In this document: one piece after another, positions 15,114-23,446 of the stretch
Layout: the number at the start of each line of letters is the position of its first letter
Position numbering within the stretch: the stretch's first letter is position 1
Origin: DATNPH01 sp036703315
Lineage (GTDB): Bacteria > Cyanobacteriota > Cyanobacteriia > Cyanobacteriales > Coleofasciculaceae
NCBI GenBank assembly: GCA_036703315.1
Contig: DATNPH010000096.1
Span: forward strand, 1 to 29,458
Direction: 5' to 3'
DNA: 29,458 bases
Position numbers and translations under genes: made by a program
Notes under the pieces: generated by a model
Databases searched by the model: none
Told to the model about the DNA's origin: nothing
Seen by the model: only the letters and a program-made list of their open reading frames with translations

Positions 15114-15836
15114 ATGACTAATCTCAGCGTCAACCTTAACAGGGTTGCCCTGCTTAGAAATTCTCGAAATATTGGGATACCCAGCGTTACTGATGCGGCA
15201 AGAATAGTGATTGAGGCGGGGGCACATGGCATTACGGTTCATCCTCGTCCAGATCAGCGACATATCAAGCCGTCAGATGTTTACGAATTAGCAGAGATGC
15301 TAACGGTTGAATTCAACATCGAAGGCAATCCCTTTGAGTCCCTATTTATAGATATAGTCTGTCAGGTCAAACCTACACAGTGTACTTTGGTGCCTGATGC
15401 TCCCGATGCGTTTACGTCAGATCACGGCTGGAATCTGGCTCTTGATCGCGATCGCCTCATACCAATTATTCAAAGATTGAAAGACCTTGGCATTAGAGTA
15501 AGTTTGTTTATGGATGCCGATTCGACTCAAATGCCCTTGGCTAAGGAAATTGGCGCTGACCGAGTTGAGTTGTATACGGAACCCTATGCAACGGCATTTC
15601 GTGAAGGTCAGCTGGAATCTGTTTTTCAAGGGTATGTTCTTGCAGCTCAAGCCGCTCAGGCAGTGGGTTTAGGGGTGAATGCTGGGCATGATTTGAATTT
15701 ACAAAACCTGAAAAAATTCTGCTCCATTCCTAAAATACTTGAGGTATCTATTGGTCATGCATTAATGGCTGAGGCTCTGGAAATGGGGCTATTCGACACA
15801 GTGAAAGCCTACCTGAAAATCCTGTCTCAGACTTAG
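15114..15836 (+). CDS. pdxJ: pyridoxine 5'-phosphate synthase, atypical lineage
   Basis: A 240-residue TIM-barrel enzyme of the PdxJ family, which joins deoxyxylulose phosphate and 3-amino-2-oxopropyl phosphate into pyridoxine 5'-phosphate. Visible are the active-site ITVHPRPDQRHI (His43, Arg45, His50), EFNIEGNP (Glu70) and GVNAGHDLN (His192). The wording LSVNLNRVALLRNSR, HPRPDQRHI and LVPDAPDAFTSDHGW is that of the PdxJ subfamily I know from Bacteroidetes and some others, not of the usual cyanobacterial form (VNIDHIATIRQARR, HLREDRRHI). A strong GGAG site precedes the ATG. It lies 80 bases after the GNAT gene and 56 before the cupin. It may be a second, laterally acquired pdxJ. Confidence 0.9.
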   Translation: MTNLSVNLNRVALLRNSRNIGIPSVTDAARIVIEAGAHGITVHPRPDQRHIKPSDVYELAEMLTVEFNIEGNPFESLFIDIVCQVKPTQCTLVPDAPDAFTSDHGWNLALDRDRLIPIIQRLKDLGIRVSLFMDADSTQMPLAKEIGADRVELYTEPYATAFREGQLESVFQGYVLAAQAAQAVGLGVNAGHDLNLQNLKKFCSIPKILEVSIGHALMAEALEMGLFDTVKAYLKILSQT

Positions 15837-15892
15837 GTAAGGATAAAAGTGTCCACCGATTCCCCTGAGGTATTCCTATAAGGAAATCTGAT

Positions 15893-16354
15893 ATGGTAAT
15901 TAATCCCCAAGATGTACCTGACAGAACAAGTTCAAATTATCCTGAACAATTTAAACCGTTGGTAGCAGGGCGCGTTAAGAAGCGTTTGGGAGATGCGGCT
16001 GGGTTAAAAAATTTCGGCGTGAATCTAGTCAAACTTGAACCGGGAAGTTATTCGGCTCTAAGGCATTGGCATAACAGCCAAGATGAATTTATTTATATTT
16101 TGGAGGGTGAACTCACGCTAGTCACGAATGCTGGAGAGAGAATCTTGAAGCCAGGGATGGCAGCAGGTTTTCCAGCCGCACAAGCAGATGGACATCATCT
16201 GATCAATCGCTCTGATGGAGTGGCGGTTTATTTGGAGGTGGGCGATCGCACTCCCCACGATCTTGTGACTTACCCGGATGATGACTTGATTGCTAAAGAT
16301 GAGTCTGGTAGTTGGGTGTTCACGCATACAGATGGGAGTCCTTATCAGAGTTAG
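15893..16354 (+). CDS. single-domain cupin protein
   Basis: A 153-residue cupin. Motif 1 is GSYSALRHWHNSQDEFIYILEGELTL with metal ligands His58, His60 and Glu65; motif 2 is PGMAAGFPAAQADGHHLINRSD with His101 or His102. The C-terminal DRTPHDLVTYPDDDLIAKDESGSWVFTHTDGSPY is typical of the COG3837-type cupins found in bacteria. AAGGA precedes the ATG. The third gene of the GNAT-pdxJ-cupin run. The reaction cannot be inferred from the sequence; such cupins bind a metal and a small polar ligand. Confidence 0.87.
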   Translation: MVINPQDVPDRTSSNYPEQFKPLVAGRVKKRLGDAAGLKNFGVNLVKLEPGSYSALRHWHNSQDEFIYILEGELTLVTNAGERILKPGMAAGFPAAQADGHHLINRSDGVAVYLEVGDRTPHDLVTYPDDDLIAKDESGSWVFTHTDGSPYQS

Positions 16355-16506
16355 GCGATCGCACCTTTGAGAGGGAATAGGAATTAGGCTATTACAACGA
16401 TAGGCTCCAGTAGGATGAGAGCTAGGAGTGTGGGTAAGAGGTTGTGGAAATATAATTAAATTAGGAACAAGTACGGGAAAATTGGTGATTATCTGCTAAT
16501 CATTTA

Positions 16507-16560
16507 ACTTGTCTACTTGGAGTCGGCAAAACAAGTCGAGCCTAGTGTTTTGGCTTTTTA
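16507..16560 (+). promoter_or_regulatory. possible structured leader of the IF-3 gene
   Basis: ACTTGT (16507-16512) pairs with ACAAGT (16531-16536), while the overlapping AAAACA (16528-16533) can instead pair with TGTTTT (16546-16551). A small AGCC/GGCT stem (16539-16555) ends in TTTTT. These choices exclude one another, as in attenuators, and lie 15-70 bases before the upstream possible start at 16575. No ligand or leader peptide can be named. Confidence 0.35.
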
Positions 16561-16637
16561 AGTATTCAGATTAAATGTCAAGTGGATTAAACCTTCTCAA
16601 CTCCTTAGTTACCAAACTTCAATTTTCACAGTCATTC

Positions 16638-17171
16638 ATGCTCATAGAACAAAAGAAAGCAAATCGCAACTTACCCCTTATCAACGAACAAATTCGCTTT
16701 CCTAAAATTCGAGTCATCGATAGTGACGGGACTCAACTAGGGATTATGACCCCTAGTGAGGCTTTGCGGATAGCACAGGAAAAAGAATTGGATCTCGTTG
16801 TGGTTGGTGACAACAAGGAACTGCCAGTTTGCAAAGTGATCGATTATGACAAGTGGAAGTATCAGCAAGCTAAAAAAACCGGAAAGTCTCGTCAAACTGT
16901 TGTAAAAGAAGTGAAGATGGGCTACAACATCGCAGAACACGACTATCAAGTGCGTGTTGCTCAAGCTGAACGTTTTCTAAAGGGCGCAGATAAAGTCAAA
17001 GCAACCATTATCCTCAAAGGTAGAGAAGTTCAACACAGTGACCTCGCTGAGGCGCTGCTTAAGCGGATGTTCGCGGATTTACAGGAAGTTGCAGAGATTG
17101 AGCAAGCACCTAAAAGAGAAGGCAGCAGAATGATCATGTTACTTTCCCCTAAAGGCTCAAAAAAGAAGTGA
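16638..17171 (+). CDS. infC: translation initiation factor IF-3, divergent
   Basis: A 177-residue IF-3 from ATG at 16638 (the frame stays open to an ATG at 16575). The N-terminal domain is NRNLPLINEQIRFPKIRVIDSDGTQLGIMTPSEAL; the C-terminal domain has VKEVKMGYNIAEHDYQVRVAQAERFLKGADKVKATIILKGREVQHSDLAEALLKRM and ends MIMLLSPKGSKKK. IF-3 binds the 30S subunit and checks the start codon. Here the usual PVCRIMDYGK is PVCKVIDYDK and the linker helix between domains is about four residues shorter than in E. coli, so it may be a second paralogue rather than the housekeeping factor. A strong terminator follows 107 bases later. Confidence 0.93.
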   Translation: MLIEQKKANRNLPLINEQIRFPKIRVIDSDGTQLGIMTPSEALRIAQEKELDLVVVGDNKELPVCKVIDYDKWKYQQAKKTGKSRQTVVKEVKMGYNIAEHDYQVRVAQAERFLKGADKVKATIILKGREVQHSDLAEALLKRMFADLQEVAEIEQAPKREGSRMIMLLSPKGSKKK

Positions 17172-17277
17172 TAGTGATCGCGTAGAGAGAGCGAAGTCTT
17201 GGGCTACAAAAATCTTAGTTAAACCGCTAAATTGATTGCCCAAAGGACTTCTATCAACTTACAACAATATTCAGCAA

Positions 17278-17302
17278 CCCCGCCTTTTGAAGGCGGGGTT
17301 TG
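17278..17302 (+). terminator. Rho-independent terminator after infC
   Basis: CCCCGCC and GGCGGGG form a perfect seven-pair stem around a TTTTGAA loop, followed by TTTGCG. It serves the infC transcript and faces the convergent Ap4A phosphorylase gene. A short TAGTAGTTAGT-type repeat follows (17305-17325). Confidence 0.75.
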
Positions 17303-17526
17303 CGTTAGTAGTTAGTAGTTAGTGGTGTCTTTTGGGGAGATTGTCCAATGCATGGAATAGACTACCTTTGTTTACTACTGGTTCCAACTAGTTCCACGCT
17401 TCTGGGACTCGAAGACCCTCCCACTTTTAGAAGGAGATGGGCATCAAGAGCAGGGCGGCTGGTGATGTTAGAAAGCCACCCCCATCATCTTTAATTTGGC
17501 GGTGGAGGATGGTGCGACATAGTGTT
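17303..17526. other. convergent intergenic region
   Basis: Between infC and the Ap4A phosphorylase stop; holds a short TTAGT repeat tract and no recognisable gene. Confidence 0.4.
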
Positions 17527-18480
17527 TTAAGCTGATAGTGTAGTGACGGCAACGCGCCGCAGGACTGTCATAGGACCGAGTTCTACAAGAATCTTCATTT
17601 GCTGCTCAGAGCGTACCGCGAGGGTGCCGACAAATCCTAATGAGTTCACAGGAATTGACTCAAAACATTCCAAGGAACGTGGCACGATCAACATCCATTG
17701 CCGTGTCGCCAGAAGATTGTAGGCACCTTCTTGCCTATTAGAGTTCTCACCAGCACGGCTAATTAATCCCAATGTGTCAAGCATAGTCCGATAGCATTCA
17801 AGCGTGGAAGCGGCAGCTTCTTGTGGAGATTCTAACCAAGAGGGGTTTAGCTGGGTGATAGCATGTGCGAACGGAAACCCAGGTGTTGTTCCAATAGAGC
17901 CTTCAAATCTGGTGGATGCAAGTACAGGTTCAACAGGTACATTCAGCCCGTCAGGTACTAGCGGCAGTGGAACCAGTTGCAAGTGCTTGTGTCGCTGGCT
18001 AGCACCGGCAGTCTGGCCTGCGTTGTAGAACACCAAGCCGTCAATTTCGGCAAGGCATGCCCACATTGCTTCAAAATCTTGCAAGGTAAGCAAAGTTTCC
18101 TGCTCTTCAAACGATCGCGTAACAATGAGCAGATGATGGTCAATGACATTAAATTTGTTCAATAGACACAGGTGCGTCTCAGAAATATCGGCAACGAAAA
18201 GGTCTTCATCGTAAGGGAGGAATGGGTTAAATTCTTTGGCAGACGTGATGGTTTGTTCATCCTGCTTCTTTTTGGCCTCATCTTTGCGTGCAAGGTTGGG
18301 CAAGACTCGAACGAGGAAATCAACGCCGCCTTGCTCTACAAAGTGGCATTCAGTCGAGATTGGCTGAAGTGCACCACAACGGAGTGCATGTTCGGTTTGC
18401 TTGGTCACCTTTGCCCACAACGTGCCTGGTTCTAGCAGTAGTGTTTCCCGTGCATTTGGTTTTCTCTCAGGCATGTTCAA
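17527..18480 (-). CDS. Ap4A phosphorylase / ATP adenylyltransferase (Apa2 family)
   Basis: A 317-residue enzyme that splits diadenosine tetraphosphate with phosphate into ATP and ADP. The N-terminal Ap4A_phosphorylase domain contains FNPFLPYDEDLFVADI and HLCLLNKFNVIDHHLLIVT; the HIT-like catalytic triad HKHLQ (His164, His166, Gln168) sits in SQRHKHLQLVPLPL; the C-terminal ATP_transf domain follows, with YNLLATRQWMLIVPRS. The length suits the family. It probably controls signalling nucleotides made by aminoacyl-tRNA synthetases under stress. It may begin at the first Met (18480) or two residues later. The gene is monocistronic by position. Confidence 0.92.
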   Translation of the reverse strand: MNMPERKPNARETLLLEPGTLWAKVTKQTEHALRCGALQPISTECHFVEQGGVDFLVRVLPNLARKDEAKKKQDEQTITSAKEFNPFLPYDEDLFVADISETHLCLLNKFNVIDHHLLIVTRSFEEQETLLTLQDFEAMWACLAEIDGLVFYNAGQTAGASQRHKHLQLVPLPLVPDGLNVPVEPVLASTRFEGSIGTTPGFPFAHAITQLNPSWLESPQEAAASTLECYRTMLDTLGLISRAGENSNRQEGAYNLLATRQWMLIVPRSLECFESIPVNSLGFVGTLAVRSEQQMKILVELGPMTVLRRVAVTTLSA

Positions 18481-18624
18481 AAGTCAAAAGTCAAACCTTA
18501 TAGATAAATCTTAGGGATTGAAGTAAGGACGTAGTAATTGATTGATGCCTTAACGACGCACTTCAATTACCTGTTTCCATTTTGTTGTGTACTGGCGTTC
18601 ATTGTCTCTCAATTAACAGCCTAC

Positions 18625-18657
18625 GCGATCAGCTTCGCTGGTGCCGTAGGCAATCGC
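18625..18657. repeat. interspersed repeat copy (GCGATCAGCTTCGC family)
   Basis: The motif from GCGATCAGCTTCGC to GCCGTAGGCAATCGC is a compact cyanobacterial interspersed repeat. A copy in the other orientation lies at 22146-22172, and a related one, GCGTTAGCGAAGC...GGAGGCATCGC, at 11896-11924. Confidence 0.6.
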
Positions 18658-18664
18658 TCCCGGA

Positions 18665-19396
18665 TCAATTTTTATTTGAGCCAGACCCAGGCGGCTCTAA
18701 TTCATTTTGATCAATTAATGATGTCCTAACCTTGCCTGAGGATAGCTCTTGGTGCTGAACAACAGCTTTGAGCTTGAGGAAAAAGTCAGAAGAGTCGGGT
18801 GGTGGAGTAAATTGGTGGATTGGCTGTTTTTTAAGCTCGCAGCGTGACCAATCTGTATCGTAGGTGGGGCTGGCACCGAAACTGGAAAGTACCTCTGGGG
18901 GTTGGTGATTCGGCTGAAGTGACATTTCAGTCACATCTTCAAAAGCCGTTGTGATTGGCGGGCTATTCTGTTTATCCGTCGTTGTTGGGTTATCTGCTAT
19001 TGCCTCAAGCTTCGTCTGTCCCTCCATGCTGTCGTCAGCGCTAGGAGTTAGTGGTTGCAGGTTATATTCTTCGATGAGGTCAGTTGCTGGAAACTCCAGT
19101 GGTAACGTTAGATTTTGGGGAAGTTTGCGAGAAATCAGCCGTTCAAATTCACGGTTAAATCGATAGGTTACCTGTCCGCGTCGAGTCCAGACACTCAAGA
19201 TTTGCTCGACAGAAACAGCTTTGTAACGTCCCTGGTAAAGCGCTTCAATGACGCCGAGACGCACCCAGTTGGTGGGATATCTCCTAAGCCACAGATTGAC
19301 TAATTCTTCAGCCGTGTAACCCCTAAGCTCAAACTTATAGTGACGAAGCAACGCGATCGCATAGGCAATGGTTGAGGCTGTGGTTGGCTCCGGCAT
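18665..19396 (-). CDS. conserved cyanobacterial protein of unknown function
   Basis: A 243-residue protein from the ATG at 19396. The conserved part is the first 100 residues: TIAYAIALLRHYKFELRGYTAEELVNLWLRRYP..WVRLGVIEALYQGRYKAVSVEQILSVWTRRG, a helical domain that I recall as widespread in cyanobacteria without known function. The remainder is Ser/Thr/Pro-rich and probably disordered. The frame stays open to 19549, but that extra N-terminus is translated from interspersed repeat DNA (GGAGATGGGGAGATG-type and a C-rich CCCCCCTTGATAG segment), so the shorter start is favoured. It lies just after the SLH protein gene on the same strand. Confidence 0.72.
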   Translation of the reverse strand: MPEPTTASTIAYAIALLRHYKFELRGYTAEELVNLWLRRYPTNWVRLGVIEALYQGRYKAVSVEQILSVWTRRGQVTYRFNREFERLISRKLPQNLTLPLEFPATDLIEEYNLQPLTPSADDSMEGQTKLEAIADNPTTTDKQNSPPITTAFEDVTEMSLQPNHQPPEVLSSFGASPTYDTDWSRCELKKQPIHQFTPPPDSSDFFLKLKAVVQHQELSSGKVRTSLIDQNELEPPGSGSNKN

Positions 19397-19549
19397 CTCA
19401 ATTTTGGATTCCCCCCTTGATAGACGGGGGTAGGGGGGTGAATTTGGGATTTTGGATTGGGAAGAAGATGAGGGGGACGAGTTTCGCTCATCTCCCCATC
19501 TTCCCATCTCCTCATCTCCTACTTTCTCCGGCTCTTGGAGCTTTCTCAT
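19397..19549. repeat. repeat-derived DNA in front of 19396
   Basis: This stretch carries GATGGGGAGATGAG-like, GATTTTGGATTGG-like and C-rich TTGATAGACGGGGGTAGGGG repeats that recur between cyanobacterial genes. It happens to be open in the frame of the gene that starts at 19396, but its residues (SSPSSSSQS, PYPRLSRGE) do not look like conserved protein. Confidence 0.5.
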
Positions 19550-19555
19550 CAGATC

Positions 19556-21643
19556 TCAACTCGTCGGCGTTGAAACAATATAGGGTGAACTGATTGCACT
19601 GACACGTCCTGCTCTCACCAGCGCCTGATACACAAATGCGATCGCCTCAGCCCGTGTGGCTTCCCGCTTGGGTTCCAAGAGCGCTAGTGTGGGGTAGTTA
19701 ACTACAATGCCTGCCTGGGTGGCAGCAGCTACTGCTGATTTAGCATAAGCTGGAATACTATCGCGATCTTCGTAGATTTCCAAGAGTCCTGCCTCTGCAT
19801 TGGGTAAGGAAAGTCCATTTACCAAGGAAGTAATCAGCTCAATTCGCCGCAAATTTTGTTGCGGGTGGAAGGTTTGGTCAGGGAACCCGGAGAGGAAGCC
19901 ACCCCGATAGACTTGACTAATCACAGGTAATGCCCAAAAGTCAGCAGGAATATCGATAAATTGAACGGCTGGGCGTATCGGAGTTGGGTTAAAAATTTTC
20001 ACCACCATAGCGGCATATTGCGCCCGATTTAGCGGTGTATCTGGCTTGAAGCTACCATCAGCAAAGCCATTAACCAGGTTGAGTGCCCCAAGGCGACGAA
20101 TAAAATCAGCTGCCCAGTGGTCTTGAATATCAGTAAATGAGGGAATGTAGGGGTCAGGGTTGACAACATAAGGAGAAGCGATCGCATCAACTTGTCCTGT
20201 TGCCACCAAGGCTCGGTAAATCAATGCCGCTACCTCGGCGCGGGTAATATTGCGCATCGGTTCCAGCTCGTTGGGTTGGGGATAATTTACAACAAGCCTT
20301 CTTTGAGTAGCCGTGGCAACAGCTTCTGTGGAATAGCTGGGAATCTGGGCGCGATCGCTGTAAAACACTAACAAGTCAGGATTACCACCGCGTAGTCCCA
20401 AACCACTTACAACTGATACCAGTGCCTGCACTCGCGTCAAATAGTGTTGGGGGCGAAATGTGCCATCCGGAAATCCTGAAATAAACCCCATACTTGCAGC
20501 TTGAGCGATCGCTCCTGACGCCCAAAACTCGCCCGACACATCGGCAAACATCCCCGTACCTGTACCCCGTTGCCGGGGTAAATCAAACGCCTTAGCAACA
20601 ATCGCCGCATACTCTGCTCTAGTGATGCTGGCTTCTGGCTTAAACGTCCCATCCGGAAAACCGCGAATTAAACCTCGTGTAACTAATCCTTGAATAAACG
20701 CCGCTGCCCAATGACCGCCTAGGTCACTAAACTCAGCCGGACCCATCACGGGAGCCGGAACTTGAGCTGAACCCAACACAATTGATCCCTTCACCTGTGC
20801 AGGATTGAGTTGATTTCCTACGGAAACTAACGTTAAAGACGTACCATTTTGCAAATCTACCTGACCATTATCCCGTAAGATGTTACCCGCCGGGTCTTGG
20901 CTACTGCCCAAATCGGGTCGGGCATTACCCGTTACTAACAGACCCCCAGTACTATTTTTCTCAATTAGATTGCGGCGCAGTACGGGTCGTGCTTCACGAG
21001 AGAGGAAAATCCCAGCACGGTTGCCTATCAATTTGTTATCCGATATTAAAGGTGCTGCTGAGTCACTAATCGCAATCCCATACCCTGTCTTTTGACAGAG
21101 ATTCCGTCGTACTTCTCCCTTCGCATTGCGTACTAAACCCATACCACTAGCCGCATTTTCAATAAATACATTATCCAGAATCAAGGGTTTGCTAGTGCCG
21201 GTAACAAAGACTCCCTCACGACCGCAACTGATGAAAGTATTGTTAGCAATAATTGGTGAAGTTGATTCAATCCAAACACCCGTGCCTCGTTCTGCCGGAT
21301 TTGTTACTGTGACTCCTCGCAATTGAGCACCCGAATCCAGCCGTAACGTGATATTTTGACTACCAAACGTCGGGCTGGTATATTTCCCACTCCCAAAAAT
21401 TAGAATTCCCTTACCCTTACTGGGTTCATGCCCCAGCACCATTACTCCAGCCGGGATAGTTAGGGGAAATACCTCATAACTAGCCGCATTGTATGTTCCT
21501 ACTGCTAGCTGAATCGTAGTTCCTGATTTAGCTAAAGCCAGTGCTTTTGTCAAGGTTTTGAATGGGGCAGTGGCGGAACCAGCAGCAGTATCCTTGCCAA
21601 TGGCTGAATTGACGTAGAGAGTGGAAAGAGTGGATTGAACCAT
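19556..21643 (-). CDS. DUF1565 beta-helix protein with six SLH domains
   Basis: A 695-residue protein from the ATG at 21643. Residues 1-300 form a right-handed beta-helix of the DUF1565/pectate-lyase-like kind: YVNSAIGKDTAAGSATAPFKTLTKAL, then repeated N-rich turns (IANNTFI, LISDNKLIGN, PVLRRNLIEKN). Six S-layer-homology domains follow as two triplets, with GFPDGTF and TRAEYAA motifs (FSDLGGHWAAAFI; FADVSGEFWA; YSDRAQIPSYS; FTDIQDHWAADFI; FIDIPADFW; YEDRDSIPAYA). SLH domains bind wall polymers, so an envelope or surface role is expected. No normal signal peptide is visible at the N-terminus. The frame extends to 21664, but that part is translated from an AATTCAAAATTC repeat. Confidence 0.88.
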   Translation of the reverse strand: MVQSTLSTLYVNSAIGKDTAAGSATAPFKTLTKALALAKSGTTIQLAVGTYNAASYEVFPLTIPAGVMVLGHEPSKGKGILIFGSGKYTSPTFGSQNITLRLDSGAQLRGVTVTNPAERGTGVWIESTSPIIANNTFISCGREGVFVTGTSKPLILDNVFIENAASGMGLVRNAKGEVRRNLCQKTGYGIAISDSAAPLISDNKLIGNRAGIFLSREARPVLRRNLIEKNSTGGLLVTGNARPDLGSSQDPAGNILRDNGQVDLQNGTSLTLVSVGNQLNPAQVKGSIVLGSAQVPAPVMGPAEFSDLGGHWAAAFIQGLVTRGLIRGFPDGTFKPEASITRAEYAAIVAKAFDLPRQRGTGTGMFADVSGEFWASGAIAQAASMGFISGFPDGTFRPQHYLTRVQALVSVVSGLGLRGGNPDLLVFYSDRAQIPSYSTEAVATATQRRLVVNYPQPNELEPMRNITRAEVAALIYRALVATGQVDAIASPYVVNPDPYIPSFTDIQDHWAADFIRRLGALNLVNGFADGSFKPDTPLNRAQYAAMVVKIFNPTPIRPAVQFIDIPADFWALPVISQVYRGGFLSGFPDQTFHPQQNLRRIELITSLVNGLSLPNAEAGLLEIYEDRDSIPAYAKSAVAAATQAGIVVNYPTLALLEPKREATRAEAIAFVYQALVRAGRVSAISSPYIVSTPTS

Positions 21644-21798
21644 GATAAAAAATTCAAAATTCAAACTTTAAAATTCAGAAAAACTACTTGACAAAAGTTC
21701 TGTTTTAGGTGCAAGTATTTATCATTTTGGATACTTTTGGTTAGTTACGAGAAGCCCCTTCGGTAAAGGAAGAGGAGGTTCAGGGCTAGGGAGGAAAT

Positions 21799-21919
21799 AG
21801 ACTTCTTGCATAAATCCTGGGATGCCCCCTCGCATCCCCCTTGCATGGGGGACTTTGAATTCAGGTTCCCTCCAGAATTGGGGGGGTAGGGGGCGAAAAT
21901 CGACTTTTGCAAGAGGTCT
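21799..21919. repeat. 121-bp MITE-like element
   Basis: AGACTTCTTGCA (21799-21810) and TGCAAGAGGTCT (21908-21919) are inverted copies matching at 11 of 12 positions. The interior is rich in C or G runs (CATCCCCCTTGC, ATGGGGGACTTTG) that form secondary palindromes. The AGACCTCTTGCAAAAGTC end is a common cyanobacterial repeat terminus. There is no coding content. Confidence 0.7.
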
Positions 21920-22145
21920 GATGATAATAGGATTGCTCAATATGCCTGATATATTCAGGTTCTCCTTACGCTCACCAAATCCATCCCGCTTGGATAAATC
22001 TGTTGTATTCCATTGAAGAGCCTTATGGGAGTGATAAGCTCACAGATGTGGTGTGAGGAAGCCTATTCCTTAAGGAGCACAGGAATGTATACTTACTCGC
22101 CTCGTTACGAAGAGTGCGATTGCCTTCTCCTTGCCCAGACGCTGC

Positions 22146-22172
22146 GCGAACGGCACCAGCGAAGCTGATCGC
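22146..22172. repeat. interspersed repeat copy, inverted
   Basis: CGAACGGCACCAGCGAAGC and the following TGATCGC are the reverse complement of the repeat at 18625-18657 with a few differences. Confidence 0.5.
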
Positions 22173-22433
22173 AGCACACTACCTATGAATTCAAAACGCC
22201 AAGTTCAAAATTCAAACGGGTGAGTAATCCTACTCGCTTTTAGAGGAAACCAACGAGCTAATCCAGATAATTGCGTCAATCATCGTCAAAACAAAGCAGA
22301 ACCACCAAAAATAGCCTTTGTTTTTTGAATTTTGAACTTATAAGATTGCCATCCCCATGGCGACCTGTAGATGGGGATAGCGTTAATCTATTATTCTTGT
22401 ATCCGCATCAAAGAGTGATGAACCTCAGCACCC

Positions 22434-23435
22434 ATGATTGAAGTCGAGCATCTCAGCAAAATTTACGGCTCTACCCCAGCCATTCAGGATGTCACCTTCA
22501 CGGTTGAGCCAGGAGAAATATTAGGGTTCCTCGGACCCAATGGTGCCGGAAAAACCACAACGATGAGGATTTTGGCTGGATATTTACCAGCAACCAGTGG
22601 TACTGCCCGCATTGCTGGTTACGATGTTCATGAAACTTCTATGGAGGTACGACGCCGAATTGGCTATTTGCCAGAGATACCGCCTCTTTATCGGGAAATG
22701 ACCGTTGAGGGATTTTTGTACTTTGTGGCGCGAATTAAAGGCATTGCAGCAGGCGATCGCACGTCTAAAGTCAAATGGGCAATGGAACGCTGTAACCTCA
22801 GCGAGAAGCGCAAAACCTTCATCCGAAAACTGTCCAAAGGATTTCGGCAGAGAGTTGGCATTGCTCAGGCGATCGTTCACGACCCACCCGCCATTATTCT
22901 AGATGAACCGACAGTAGGTCTTGACCCCCGACAAATCATTGATGTCCGTAACTTAATCAAGAGCCTTGCTGGAGAACATACAATCATCCTCTCAACCCAC
23001 ATCTTGCCAGAGGTGAGTATGACCTGTAGCCGCGTGGCAATTATCAACCGGGGTCGGATTGTCGCCACAAATAGCCCTGAAAATTTAATGGCTCAGTTGG
23101 CAGGAGGGGCAGGTTATGAGTTAGAGGTAGAAGGTGATGTGAAACAGTTACAAAAGCTTTTACAGGTTCTGCCTGGAGTCTGCCTTGTGGAAATCGTTAC
23201 GGATCCGGATTTACCCGCTAATCGCTCCTTGCTTCGGATTGTCTCATCACCTGGAGCCGAACCTGGACGGGATATCGCCGCTGTAACTATCGGAGCAGGT
23301 TTTGGACTCTTTGAGATGCGCCGCATTCGTGCCACTCTGGAAGATGTCTTTTTAGAACTGACGACTCAGGAACAACCACTTGCTCAGGATGACGTTGGAC
23401 AGGAGACTGAGGAAAAATTAGAGGCTACAGGTTAA
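22434..23435 (+). CDS. ABC transporter ATP-binding protein (GldA-like)
   Basis: A 333-residue ABC ATPase: Walker A GPNGAGKTTT (about 34-43), the Q-loop region YLPEIPPLY, the signature LSKGFRQRVGIAQAIVHDP, Walker B AIILDEPTVGLDP and the H-loop STHILPEV. A C-terminal extension of about 100 residues follows the nucleotide-binding domain and ends in the usual LEDVFLELTT. With the next genes it forms a GldA-GldF-GldG-DUF4340 cluster that is widespread in cyanobacteria; the substrate is unknown. It powers the permease encoded 95 bases downstream. A 10-base-pair hairpin lies in the gap. The ATG has only a weak ribosome site. Confidence 0.92.
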   Translation: MIEVEHLSKIYGSTPAIQDVTFTVEPGEILGFLGPNGAGKTTTMRILAGYLPATSGTARIAGYDVHETSMEVRRRIGYLPEIPPLYREMTVEGFLYFVARIKGIAAGDRTSKVKWAMERCNLSEKRKTFIRKLSKGFRQRVGIAQAIVHDPPAIILDEPTVGLDPRQIIDVRNLIKSLAGEHTIILSTHILPEVSMTCSRVAIINRGRIVATNSPENLMAQLAGGAGYELEVEGDVKQLQKLLQVLPGVCLVEIVTDPDLPANRSLLRIVSSPGAEPGRDIAAVTIGAGFGLFEMRRIRATLEDVFLELTTQEQPLAQDDVGQETEEKLEATG

Positions 23436-23446
23436 CAAGTTGACGG

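Larger units (their letters stand above)
21644..22433. other. long intergenic region with repeats
   Basis: About 790 bases between the divergent SLH and ABC genes. It holds an AATTCAAAATTC tract by the SLH start, a MITE (21799-21919), an inverted interspersed repeat copy (22146-22172), a second AATTCAAAATTC/TTGAATTTTGAA pair (about 22200-22340), and an ATCCCCAT/ATGGGGAT hairpin (22351-22378) 56 bases before the ABC gene. The open frames here are repeat shadows. Promoters for both genes must lie here but are not clear. Confidence 0.55.

Noticed and set aside
21722..21940. 72-residue minus-strand frame
   Set aside because: It is translated from the MITE at 21799-21919; similar frames arise from every copy of such repeats.
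22351..22378. ATCCCCAT/ATGGGGAT hairpin before the ABC gene as a riboswitch or terminator
   Set aside because: It is a simple 8-pair stem without a U-run or conserved core; only noted in the intergenic entry.
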